Positions 46,897 to 57,727 of a stretch of 64,000 nt of DNA are shown here, one piece after another. Where the stretch lies: contig CM065811.1 of NCBI GenBank assembly GCA_033398695.1, positions 111,895,501 to 111,959,500 on the forward strand, given 5' to 3'. Made by a program: the position numbers and the translations under genes. Under the pieces are notes generated by a model that ran no database searches, was not told where the DNA came from, and was given only the letters and a program-made list of their open reading frames with translations. The stretch is from Orobanche coerulescens (lineage: Eukaryota; Streptophyta; Magnoliopsida; Lamiales; Orobanchaceae). The number at the start of each line of letters is the position of its first letter. Within the stretch, counting starts at the first letter, position 1.

Positions 46897-48769
46897 TGTA
46901 ATATCCGTATTTTTCTTTCCCTTGTATTTTCGTTTTGGTGTATTTCTCGATCGTAGTGACCCTCGTGTACTTTTCAGCGTGTCCTTCCTGTCAAACTGTT
47001 GAACTGTATTCTCGTTATTGTTGTGCGGAACCGCCGTTTCGGGGTTGCCGTGGATCCATTTCGTGTTGTTGGTTCCCGAATATTGATTCCTATCGTTTTA
47101 TTCTCTTTCCGGATCATTTTTATCATTTTGGAACCCAAAAGGGGGTGTGGGCCGCGGCACAAGATGTGCGTGCCGCGGCACACAAATTCCTTCAGTTGTT
47201 GGTCGAACAAATCAGACTGTGCCGCGCACACCCATCCGGTGCCGCGCACAAGCAGCAGCTGCCGCGCACACTGTCCCGGCAGCGGCACACTCGTGTCTTC
47301 GCGACCAAAACCCAATCAGGTCGGTGCGGCACACGCAGCCGTGGCATGCACAATGCCGAACCCTGGGAGTAAATTTTTGGCCTGTGCCGCGGCACACCTC
47401 AGCTGTGTCGCGGCACACAATGCGGTCAACCCCCTATAACTGTGTCGTTTTGAGCGTCAGCTGCTCATTTTCTTCTTCTTCTTCTTCCTGCGACACGAGA
47501 GAGAGTGAGAGAGAGGGGGAGAGTTCTTCATCATTATCCATTGGGGGGTTGATTTTCATCATTTTTCTTCGGTAGTGAAGCCCGGACAATCAATCCAACG
47601 CGTGTTCTACGGATCTTAGTACTTGAATCTTCAAAGGTAATATTTCTAGAACCCTATTTTTCGATTAATTTGGGGGTTTTGGGGTTCTTGTCCGATTCTT
47701 TCCGTTTTGTTGATGGATTCTTGATGAATATGATTAATCTTGTTGATATCATTAATTTTTCTACGGATTCATGGTATATTTTCATAGTTTTGCGGAATCG
47801 AGAGGGTTTGGTTGTGGTCCGCCCTCGTTGTTATTTTTATTCAATTATACATGAATCGTAGGCGGGTTTCCGGGTGTATTCCATTTCCACAATCGTTTAG
47901 AAGTGGTTGTGATTGTGTTATTCGAATCGTTAGGTTCATTTTCGTCGGTTCCTCGCGGTTGTGCTTGATTCTTCCGTTCCGTTCGTGTCATCGTCTATTT
48001 AATCGAGGCAAGTATCCTTATGAACTTACAATCTTGACATAGTAGTATTGTATGAGAAATGGTGTGTGTGTGTATGCTCACTACGGGTTAGATCCGATGG
48101 GGTCTCGGTAGGGGTCCACAAGAGACGTGGATCGACGAGCTTGCTTTTAACCACTACGGGTTAGATCCGACGGGGTCTCGGTAGGGGTCCACAGAGACGT
48201 GGATCGACGGTTAATTGTGGTGCATTTTTCAAATGTGATTTGATATTGGCATTTCCGGAAATGAGTGCTTTCGAACGGTTTACTTTATTGCATGCATTTA
48301 CTATATGTGTAAGATGTAAGTTGTTCATATGGTTACTTGTACTAGCGTAATTGCTAACCCCTCTGGGGACCCGTTTTGGGGAAATTCGTTTTATGAATTT
48401 CAGGTCAGGTTCATCGAGACGAGCGCTACTGGACCAAGATGGATGATGGCCGTGCGTGATGATTGTGCACAAGTGGTGTCTTGTTGTTTTCTATCTTTTA
48501 CCTTTGTGGTCTTTAAACTAATAGAAGTACTCGAGTACTTAAGAACTTTTACTTGTCGGGATTGTATTGTTGTTTATTATGTTGTGATGGATTATAGTGT
48601 CATGTTTGACCGGTTAAACCGGGTGAATTATTATGTTGGGCGTCTTTATGACGAGGTGTTATTCTGTTGTTTCTGTGAGTCGATGAGTATGATGCTTTTT
48701 AAGCCAGGTGGGTCCCATGTAGGGATTCACGGCGCTGTAATATACCTCGGATATCCTGGGGGTGTTACA
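46897..48769 (+). repeat. 5' LTR of Tekay-like element 2 (1873 bp)
   Basis: It runs from TGTAATATCC to TGTTACA. The palindrome GTGCCGCGGCAC is exact at 47170-47181 and 47384-47395. Three other sites read GCCGCGCAC, one G short. TATAAC lies at about 47435. A donor-like AAAG|GTAATA at 47636/47637 and acceptor-like TTTCAG|GTCAGG at 48403 could bound an intron of about 770 nt. Several ORFs at 46935-47575 are in this repeat and are not called. Confidence 0.88.
48079..48209 (+). repeat. Two direct repeats in the LTR transcribed region
   Basis: CACTACGGGTTAGATCCGA begins at 48079 and again at 48152 (spacing 73). Each unit ends in GTGGATCGACG. Each contains GGGGTC...CC-type complementary stretches that could fold. 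The 3' LTR has the same pair at about 54856-54985, and element 1 has a looser version (GTCCGACGGGG twice). Confidence 0.75.
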
Positions 48770-49008
48770 GAAAATGGTATCAGAGCACTAGGTTTATGGA
48801 TACCTAGGCTTGTCGTTTTATTGAGTCTTGTGGTGTTTTGTTTTTGCACATCATCGTCACGCTGCCATGATTCCGGTACTACCAGTGTCCGTAAGTTTTC
48901 CTTCCTCTGTTCATTATTTCCTTGTATCGTACCTTTGATTCTCGACTCGTGATTGTTCTTTTCTCGTACTTACCCTCGTATGGCTTTTGCTACTTATTTA
49001 ACTCCAGT
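48770..49008 (+). other. Primer-binding site and leader of Tekay-like element 2
   Basis: TGGTATCAGAGCA at 48775-48787 matches the initiator tRNA-Met complement seen in many plant elements. Leader sequence follows to the gag ATG at 49009. Confidence 0.85.
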
Positions 49009-52000
49009 ATGGATGCTGGAAGAGGTCGTGGTCGCGGTCGTGGTCGTGGACGCGGCCGGGGACGTGGGGCAGCCGGTGGGGCGGCCACGTCGCAGTCTTC
49101 GGGAGCCGGCAGTACCGGCGACCGCCACAGTCATGCTTCTTCTCAGGAGCGCGCTGACCTTGGTATTGCGGCTCTTATGCAACAAATGGTGAACCAAATG
49201 GCGGCAATAGCTCAGGCGGTTCAGAACCCGGATCAGGCCCACGCTAATCGGGGCGGAGCGGACCGTTGGCTCCACGATGTCATCAAGATGCATCCTCCTC
49301 AGTTTTCGGGAGCTTCAGACTCGATTGGCTGGGAAGGGTGGATCAAGGAGATATCTAAAGTCTTTACTTCTACCAACTGTCCCGAGGACCGTAAGGTCCC
49401 TATTGCCCAGTACTTTCTCACTGGGGACGCTACGGACTGGTGGGAGGCCGTTGGGCCCAAAGACCATGCTGCTTCGTGGGCTGAGTTTCAAGAATTGATG
49501 GAGACTGAATATTGCCCGTGGCCGGTCGAATGTGCTCGGGTACATGCTTTTTATGATGCTCAACCGCGGGATATCCCCGTATCTCAAGCTATTGCTGATT
49601 TTAACAAGGAGTTAGGTTATGTGAAGACCCAAGTTGTCGAGGAGAGCGACAAAATTTTCTATTTCTCCAGACGGATGAAGTTGTCGATTCGGGACTATAT
49701 GTCGGGGCTCGTATGCACTACCCTGAAAGATTACTGCGGTGGCCCTTGCTTACGATATGTCCGTGACGGCGAGTGAGGCGGCCCGCGAGAGTAAGAAGCG
49801 TAAGTCCGCCGAACTTTTCGGCCACAAGAGTGGGGGTCACAGAGATCCCAATCTTCTAACTTCCCGCCGGCCGGGTCCAGCCTGCTCACTGGGTCCTCGT
49901 GGAACTACCAAGATTCTTTCCGCGATGTGAAGTGTTTCAATTGTGGTCGATGTGCCACGTCGCCGTACTTTTTGAGCCCTTTGCCGACGTAATCGCAGTG
50001 GCTACCGGCCACAAGGTCTTCAGGCCGAGAGGGAGAGAATTCTTGGGGCCCGGGCTTCCATTCCAGCGCCTAGGGAACCAAGTGTGAATCAGGGATCGTT
50101 TGCTCCTCAATCTCCGTCGAGTGCTAGTCGGGGGGGAGGTCGGGGTCAGCCCTCTAAGGGGGGATCTTCCAGTGTCGGCTCAGCCCACCCGCCTGTCTAT
50201 GAGATGCGGAAAGCCGATGACCCAGCGGCTACCGTGGCGACAGGTACCGTTTATATTCTTTCTCATCCTGTCAGTGTGCTTTTCGATTCCGGTGCTACGC
50301 ATTCGTTCATATCTTTGGATTGTGTGCGCCGTCTGAGTCTCGACTGTTTGACGCCTTGTGAACCCTTCATCGTTAAGCTTCCTAGTGGCGATAGGATCGT
50401 TGGTGATCAGGAGGTTCGAGACTGTTCTGTACTTATTTATGAGAGGACTTGGCCCTCTAATCTTATTGTTGTGAGTATCGAGGGTGAGGATTTGATTCTT
50501 GGTGATGATTGGCTCGAGCGGCATGGTGCGATCATGAACTACCGCACGAGAATCATCACTATGTTAGCCGAGGACGGCACCGAGCACTCTTTCGCGGGGC
50601 GAAAGAGGGGAAACCAGAAATTCGTCATTAATGCCTTGAAGGCGATGAGTCTCCTACGAAAGGGGTGTACTGGTTATTGGTGCTATGCCTTGAAGGCGGA
50701 TGATGGTGGAGTCGAGCTTTCGTCGATTCCAGTCGTTAATGAGTTTCCTGATGTATTTCCTGACGAGTTACCGGGATTGCCACCGGATCGTGAGGTTGAG
50801 TTTGCTATAGAGTTAGAGCCGGGCGCGGCTCCTATTTCGAAGGCGCCGTATCGCATGGCACCTTCAGAGATGGCAGAGTTGAAGAAGCAGTTGAGTGAGC
50901 TTCTTGAGTCGGGGTATGTTCGACCGAGTGCCTCGCCATGGGGCGCACCGGTCCTGTTTGTGCGGAAAAAGGATGGCTCACTACGTTTGTGTATCGACTA
51001 TCGCGAACTAAACAAGGTGACCATCAAGAACAAGTATCCTTTGCCGAGAATTGATGACTTGTTCGACCAGTTGCAGGGAGCTACGGTATTCTCGAAGATT
51101 GATTTGAAATCGGGGTACTATCAGCTCCGGGTGAGAGAATCCGATGTGCCGAAAACAGCTTTTCGGACGAGATACGGACATTATGAGTTCATAGTTATGC
51201 CTTTCGGGTTAACGAATGCGCCGGCGGTGTTCATGCAGTTGATGAACAAAGTCTTTATCGAGTATTTGGATAAGTGTGTCGTCGTCTTCATTGACGATAT
51301 TCTTATTTATTCGAGGAACGAGGAAGAGCATGCCCATCATTTGCGGATAGTGTTAGACATTTTGAGGGCCGAACAACTCTATGCGAAGTTCTCGAAATGT
51401 GAGTTATGGCTGAAGGAAGTGATGTTTTTGGGTCACGTGATTTCAGCCGAAGGGGTTCGTGTAGATCCGCAGAAGATCGAGGCGGTATTGGATTGGGCAC
51501 CGCCCAAGAATGTGAAGGAGCTCCGTAGTTTTTTGGGCTTAGCTGGCTACTATCGTAGGTTCGTCGAGGGTTTCTCGAAACTAGCTCGACCACTTACGCA
51601 GTTGCTCCAGAAATCCGAGAAGTTCGTCTGGAATGACGAGAGGCAGTTGAGTTTTGAGGAACTGAAGAAGCGTTTGACTTCAGCCCCGGTTTTGGCGTTG
51701 CCATGTGGCAACGAGGGTTTTGCCGTTTATAGCGATGCTTCGGGTCAGGGTCTTGGGTGCGTATTGATGCAGCACGGCAAGACCATTGCCTATGCGTCGA
51801 GACAGTTGAGGCCGTATGAACTGAACTACCCTACTCATGATTTGGAGTTAGCGGCAGTCGTTTTTGCGCTAAAGATTTGGCGTCACTATCTTTTCGGCTC
51901 TGCATGTCAGATTTTTACCGATCATAAAAGTCTGAAATACATATTTACTTAGCGAGAGTTGAATATGAGGCAGAGGAGGTGGTTAGAGTTGATTAAGGAT

Positions 52001-53627
52001 TATGACCTCGAAATCCTTTATCATCCGGGCAAGGCGAACGTCGTGGCCGACGCCTTGAGTCGGAAACCGATTGCATTGCGATCGCTTGAGATCCTTACGT
52101 CTCAGTCCGAGCTTCGGCGAGCTTTAATCGAGTTAGATGTTGAGGTTCTGTTGCCGGGAACTGTCGGACAATTTCGTGCTTTGGAAATTTCGTCGTCTTT
52201 GATCGATGAGATTAAGCTGAAGCAGTCAGAGGACCCGATGATTACTCAAATCCGAGAGAACGTTCTTAAAGGAAAGTCTCCTGGATTTGTGATTCACGGA
52301 GATGGTGTTTTGAGGTTTCGGGATCGGCTTTGTGTGCCGAACGACTCAGAGTTGAGACAGAGTATTTTGCGGGAGGCCCATGCTACACCTTATTCCGTTC
52401 ATCCTGGTTCGAGTAAGATGTACAAGGACTTGAGAGGGAACTTCTGATGGAATGACATGAAGGAGGAGGTTGCGCAGTTCGTAGCAAGGTGTTTGACTTG
52501 CCAGCAAGTCAAAATCGAGCATCAGCGACCGGCTGGGCTTTTGCAGTCTCTTCCCGTTCCGGAATGGAAATGGGAAGATATATCGATGGATTTCATTACG
52601 AGTCTGCCGAGATCGAGGTCGGGCATGAATATGGTATGGGTGATTGTCGATCGTCTGACCAATTCGGCACATTTTTTGGGCATCAAGGACACTTGGGGCC
52701 CGGAGAAGTTAGCTCGTGTGTTTATCGCGCAGATCGTGAGACTTCATGGTACCCCAAAGTCTATTGTTTCGGATCGTGATGGCCGTTTTGTATCGCACTT
52801 TTGGCAGGCGGTGCATAAGGCGTTGGGTACCCGGTTGCGTTTGAGTACCTCTTTTCATCCCCAGTCAGATGGACAGTCGGAACGCACTATCCAGACGTTC
52901 GAGGACTTGTTGCGTGCCTGTGCTCTCGATTGGAGTAGTAACTGGGAGGAACATTTGCCATTGATAGAATTCACGTATAATAATAGTTGGCACGCGTCGA
53001 TTCGGATGGCACCGTACGAGGCACTTTATGGGCGGCGATGTCGATCACCGATTTGTTGGAATGAGGCGTCCGATTTGGTCGGGACCGAGCCGGATGTCGT
53101 TTTAGAGACGAGGCGGAAGATAGAATTAATTCGGGAACGGATGTTGACTGCCCAGAGTCGACAGAAGTCGTATGCCGACGTCCGTCGTCGACCTTTGGAA
53201 TTCGATGGGAGACCACATTTTGCTAAAGGTGTCGCCGACGAAGGGAGTTTTTCGTTTCGGGAAGAAAGGGAAATTGAGTCTGAGATTTATCGGCCCCTTT
53301 GAGATCCTCGAGCGAGTCGGTGGGTTGGCATACCGTTTGGCGTTACCTCCGGCCTTGAGTCATGTTCATAGCGTTTTTCACGTTTCCCAGTTGAGGAAAT
53401 ATGTCCCGGATCTTAGTCACGTCATCGATTATGGTGAGATTGATTTCGCCGAGGATGTTACTTTTGAAGAGCGTCCTTTGAAGATTTTGGAGCATCGTGA
53501 GAAACGATTGAGGCATAAGACCGTAGCTTTGGTCAAGGTGCAGTGGTCGAGACACGGTGTCGAGGAGGCAACTTGGGAAACCGAGAATAGCATGCGTGCT
53601 AGGTACCTGGAGTTGTTTGTTTCTTAA
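49009..53627 (+). pseudogene. gag-pol: Gag-pol polyprotein of Tekay-like element 2 (broken)
   Basis: The start ATG at 49009 gives [12 protein letters not shown], an Arg/Gly-rich gag N-terminus. An upstream in-frame ATG (48922) lies in leader and is less likely. Gag core is near 49330-49700. A frameshift near 49735 and a scrambled zinc-knuckle region (only CFNCGR remains, about 49935) disable gag. From 50084 one frame holds protease (DSGATHS at 50285), reverse transcriptase (FIDD near 51295), RNase H and integrase. It is cut by TAG for Gln at 51950-51952 and TGA for Trp at 52445-52447. Integrase D, D and E residues are intact (MDFITS, SDRDGRF, GQSERTIQ). A frameshift near 53203 shifts into the frame that ends in the chromodomain ([17 protein letters not shown], about 53530-53580). 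Both nonsense changes fit deamination of methylated cytosine. Confidence 0.9.
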
Positions 53628-53662
53628 GTTTCGGGACGAAACTTATTTTTAGAGGGGTAGAA
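53628..53662 (+). other. Polypurine tract region of Tekay-like element 2
   Basis: TTTCGGGACGAAAC and then AGAGGGGTAGAA sit directly before the 3' LTR. The same GACGAAAC block ends every internal domain of the array, which links the array to this group. Confidence 0.75.
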
Positions 53663-55549
53663 TGTAATATCCGTATTTTTCTTTCCCTTGTATTTTCGTT
53701 TTGGTGTATTTCTCGATCGTAGTGACCCTCGTGTACTTTTCAGCGTGCCCTTCCTGTCAAACTGTTGAACTGTATTCTCGTTACTGTTGTGCGGAACCGC
53801 CGTTTCGGGGTTGCCGTAGATCCATTTCGTGTTGTTGGTTCCCGAATATTGATTCCTATCGTTTTATTCTCTTTCCGGATCATTTTTATCATTTTGGAAC
53901 CCACAAGGGGGTGTGGGCCGCGGCACAAGATGTGCGTGCCGCGGCACACAAATTCCTTCAGTTGTTGGTCGAACAAACTGTACTGTGTGCCGCGGCACAC
54001 CCATCCGGTGCCGCGGCACAGTGCGAGCCAAGGCCGCGCACACTGTCCGTGCGCCGCGGCACACTCGTGTGTCTTCTACGACCAAAACCTAATCAGACGG
54101 TGCCGCAAAGACACGCAGCCGTGCCGCGGCACAATGCCGAACCACAGGAGTAAATTTTTGCCTCAGGCCGCGGCACACCTCACCTGTGCCGCGGCACACA
54201 ATGCGGTCAACCCCTATAATCGTGTCGTTTTGAGCGTCAGCTGCTCATTTTCTTCTTCTTCTTCCTGCGACGCGAGAGAGAGTGAGAGAGAGGGGGAGAG
54301 TTCTTCATCATTATCCATTGGGGGGTTGATTTTCATCATTTTTCTTCGGTAGTGAAGCCCGGACAATCAATCCATCGCGTGTTCTACGGATCTTAGTACT
54401 TGAATCTTCAAAGGTAATATTTCTAGAACCCTATTTTTCGATTAATTTGGGGGTTTTGGGGTTCCTGTCCGATTCTTTCCGTTTTGTTGATGGATTCTTG
54501 ATGAATATGATTAATCTTGTTGATATCATTAATTTTTCTACGGATTCATGGTATATTTTCATAGTTTTGCGGAATCGAGAGGGTTTGGTTGTGGTCCGCC
54601 CCCGTTGTTATTTTTATTCAATTATACATGAATCGTAGGCGGGTTTCCGGGTGTATTCCATTTCCATAATCGTTTAGAAGTGGTTGTGATTGTGATATTC
54701 GAATCGTTAGGTTCATTTTCGTCGGTTCCTCGCGGTTGTGCTTGATTCTTCCGTTCCGTTCGTGTCATCGTCTATTTAATCGAGGCAAGTATCCTTATGA
54801 ACTTACAATCTTGACATAGTAGTATTGTATGAGAAATGGTGTGTGTGTGTATGCTCACTACGGGTTAGATCCGACGGGGTCTCGGTAGGGGTCCACAAGA
54901 GACGTGGATCGACGAGCTTGCTTTTAACCACTACGGGTTAGATCCGATGGGGTCTCGGTAGGGGTCCACAGAGACGTGGATCGACGGTTAATTGTGGTGC
55001 ATTTTTCAAATGTGATTTGATATTGGCATTTCCGGAAATGAGTGCTTTCGAACGGTTTTCTTTATTGCATGCATTTACTATATGTGTAAGATGTAAGTTG
55101 TTCATCTGGTTACATGTACTAGCGTAATTGCTAACCCCTCTGGGGACCCGTTTTGGGGAAATTCGTTTTATGAATTTCAGGTCAGGTTCATCGAGACGAG
55201 CGGGCACTGGACCAGTATGCGGATGATGGCCGTGCGTGATGATTGTGCACAAGTGGTGTCTTGTTGTTTTCTATCTTTTACCTTTGTGGTCTTTAAACTA
55301 ATAGAAGTACTCGAGTACTTAAGAACTTTTACTTGTCGGGATTGTATTGTTGTTTATTATGTTGTGATGGATTATAGTGTCATGTTTGACCGGTTAAACC
55401 GGGTGAATTATTCTGTTGGGCGTCTTTATGACGAGGTGTTATTCTGTTGTTTCTGTGAGTCGATGAGTATGATGCTTGTTAAGCCTGGTGGGTCCCATGT
55501 AGGGATTCACGGCGCTGTAATATACCTCGGATATCATGGGGGTGTTACA
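53663..55549 (+). repeat. 3' LTR of Tekay-like element 2 (1887 bp)
   Basis: It has five exact GTGCCGCGGCAC palindromes (53936-53947, 53987-53998, 54008-54019, 54121-54132, 54186-54197). TATAAT follows at 54215, 17 bp after the last one. It is otherwise very similar to the 5' LTR. Confidence 0.88.
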
Positions 55550-55974
55550 TTAACAGTAAGCGTGCGCTAATTGGTCTTCGTTTACAACGATCTGATGCTG
55601 AAAATCTTCTGTCCAACGGACATAATTCAAACTTAGCGTGCGCTAAGTTGTCCTCTTAGCGTGCGATATCTGTCCAAACTTCACTTTTCAGATTCTTCGA
55701 CCATACGTGTGATCTCCGTGTTTAAATTCCTCTCTTTTACACAACAAATATATTCCTTTGTTAGCATGCGTTAGATTCATCCTTAGCGTGCGCTAACTCA
55801 GTCATTTAGCGTGCGCTAGTTTGTGTACTAGCGTGTGCTATTAACATTCATCTTTTTTTACCATCTCGAACGTCTTCGACTCCTTCTTGACTAATTGTTG
55901 TTTCTTTTGTTGTTTTGGTTTGATTCCATCAACTTATCATCAAAATCATTAATATGGAATAAATTATTCTAACA
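55550..55974 (-). repeat. Copia LTR copy 2, right part
   Basis: This continues the copia LTR after element 2, beginning with the second TTAAC. It has TAGCGTGCGCTA on plus (for example 55634-55645) and variants, matching copy 1. It ends TTATTCTAACA at 55974. Confidence 0.82.
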
Positions 55975-56118
55975 ATCTCCCTCTTTTTGATGATGACAAA
56001 ATAACAATCTACCGATGGGATACCTGTAAAAATATAAAATATATACAAATCAAAGTTTTCGGCTTTGTCCGTTTTTGTTACTCTCCCCATCTTCTCTTCT
56101 CTTTTCTCTTCTTTCCCC

Positions 56119-56165
<47 letters not shown>

Positions 56166-56866
56166 TTCTCGTCATTTTCTCCTCATTTTTCTCGTCATTG
56201 TTTTTCTCCCCCATTTTGCCATTAACTAAAAGTGCACGAAATATTCATATAAGCAAATGAGAAATTAAATAATAAAATACATAAGGTAAAACACCCCCTG
56301 AAAATTATATCTCCCTTTTTTAATTTGAAAATTATAACTCTCCCTGAGTTAAATACTAATTAATAAAATATCAATTGATGAAATATTTGCTTTGAATTTT
56401 GGGGATCCAACCGACTCTCGGTCGTTTTTCATTTGGTAAATAGACGATATTCGGTATTATGGCTCATTTTGGAATCCGTGTCTTTTTAATTTTAATCGTT
56501 CGTCTTGGGCTTTTATAATTGGAAATACGGTGCTCGATTTTCAAACATTTACCGCAATATGGGATTTTTAAATTTAAGGAATCATTGGATTCGTTTTTAA
56601 AACTCGTTTTGAATCCTAATCCTTGTTTGTCACGAAAATTTTTGAATCGAAAGCAATTTTTCAAAATTGCCATTTCCGCATGAAAATTTGTCCGTTATGT
56701 TTTTAAGTTCGTTTTGAGTTTGTAATAAATTATTTTTCAAAATATTCTCTTTTTCAAGAGATAGAGAATGATTATTTTCAAAAATTTCCCCCTTTTCTTT
56801 CATTTTGTAAATTTCGATTTTCAATAATTTATTTTTCGCTTTGAGGGATTTGTTATCAATTATCGC
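55975..56866 (-). pseudogene. gag: Next copia internal domain: polypurine tract and gag C-terminus (broken)
   Basis: It matches 35322-36170: polypurine tract (minus), pyrimidine-rich stretch, then on minus a Lys/Glu/Asn-rich frame (56824-56630, EIYKMKEKGEIFENN) and a frame with YCGKCLKIEHR (56673-56464), a degraded zinc knuckle. It is cut at 56867 by a different repeat. Its presence after the LTR shows the copia element was in tandem. Confidence 0.7.
56121..56160. repeat. (TA)20 microsatellite
   Basis: Forty bases of alternating TA lie within the copia internal domain. The equivalent place in the other copy (about 35468) has only a few TA units, so it expanded after the copies separated, or it varies. 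Confidence 0.9.
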
Positions 56867-57483
56867 TGTTGTTTGTTGATTCTTTAGTCTAATACTCGCA
56901 AGCGCACGATTTGTTCGATGTAGATATGCGGTGCAAGGTCGATTCCACAGGGAGGACTATAATAGTGAAGTCAAATTATTCCTATCCTTTTGAACCAAAT
57001 TATATTAAATTCTAACCTAGTCCCAAATAATTTGATTTTTGATTGGTTAAAATAATTGAATTAAATAACAATAATTTTTAAGTAGATTTTAGATAAATTG
57101 ATTTTAAATAATTTACTCGGGTTTAGAATCCACCAATGTCTATTTATTATTTATTTTATATTTTCATTCCAAGAAATTCAGGGAATAGATTCTGAAATCA
57201 ATCTCACTATTTCCCTATATATTTGACAATAAGTACAAAATTATAATTCAAATATAGATTTTACTTCGCTTGAAAAATATAATTTCTAAGCATTATATGT
57301 ATCTAATTTAATGAAAAATAAATAATCAAAGAAATTAACTCATATCAATAATCACAAAGCAAGGGGGAATTTATAACTATCAAAAATACGTGATATAATT
57401 GATGAAATAATATTCCCCTATTGAAGCGAAAATCATAATCGTTAAAAACATTTATTTGGAATTATTATATAAATATTAATAAT
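56867..57483. other. Unclassified AT-rich repeat piece
   Basis: The copia match stops at 56866 and a new sequence starts TGTTGTTTGTTG. It contains GGTCGATTCCACAGGGAGG near 56930, a phrase I associate with dispersed plant repeats but cannot assign, and then about 500 bp of AT-rich DNA with no supported ORF. It could be part of another LTR element into which the copia at 57484 inserted. No matching right half is visible. Confidence 0.4.
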
Positions 57484-57714
57484 TGTTCCGGGAAATCCTT
57501 CCCGTATTGGTGTCTTACCTAATACTAGTTGTAGGGGGATAAGAGTTATGGTAGGTTCTAGACTCTTCCATAAGTAGTTGGATACTGTTAGATGTCTTAC
57601 CTTAACTAGGAATCCTATGTATGGAAAGACTCTCTTTGTAATGCCTATATAAAGGCCCCTCTATTCATTGTTATCAATACAATTGATTGCTGTCTTTACT
57701 TTTCTCCTCAAACA
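57484..57714 (+). repeat. 5' LTR of the right-hand copia element (231 bp)
   Basis: It runs from TGTTCCGGGA to CTCAAACA. TATATAAA is at 57646-57653. The short length and TG...CA ends fit copia. The left border is inferred from the TGTT start alone, because the second LTR is not in view. Confidence 0.65.
57646..57653 (+). promoter_or_regulatory. TATA box in the copia LTR
   Basis: TATATAAA followed by GGCCCCTC, with the LTR end about 60 bp downstream, is a usual layout for a short copia LTR. No palindromic motif like those of the gypsy LTRs lies upstream. Confidence 0.65.
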
Positions 57715-57716
57715 CG

Positions 57717-57727
57717 TTATCAGCACG
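57717..57727 (+). other. Copia primer-binding site
   Basis: TTATCAGCACG lies two bases after the LTR end, as in a group of plant copia elements primed by an internal tRNA-Met fragment. Confidence 0.65.

Larger units (their letters stand above)
46897..55549 (+). mobile_element. Tekay-like Ty3/gypsy chromovirus 2
   Basis: This 8653-bp element lies inside the copia LTR with a perfect target duplication TTAAC (46892-46896 and 55550-55554). LTRs are 1873 and 1887 bp and very similar, so the insertion looks relatively young. The primer site, gag-pol and polypurine tract are in standard order. Gag-pol has two nonsense changes and frameshifts in gag and late integrase. Confidence 0.9.
34445..56866 (-). 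mobile_element. Minus-strand Ty1/copia tandem, gag only, host of two gypsy elements
   Basis: On the plus strand: partial LTR (34445-35321), internal domain (35322-46150), full LTR (46151-46896 plus 55550-55974), then the start of another internal domain (55975-56866). It reads on minus: PBS-like TGTTATCAGAG, gag, then AAAGGGGGAGATTGTTGG at the polypurine tract/LTR junction, a pattern typical of plant copia elements. Gag remnants are clear but no protease, integrase or reverse transcriptase is found. Between the gag end and the polypurine tract there are only a few hundred bases. It is interrupted by Tekay-like elements at 37041-45871 and 46897-55549. Confidence 0.8.

Noticed and set aside
46935..47575. 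Overlapping ORFs of about 110-150 residues in the 5' LTR of element 2 (again at 53701-54352)
   Set aside because: They lie in the LTR U3/R region, follow the GCCGCGGCAC repeats, and frames differ between the two LTRs.
56867..57483. A complete LTR or LINE element based on the CCACAGGGA phrase
   Set aside because: Only one end is visible, and no second LTR, coding domain or target duplication could be found.
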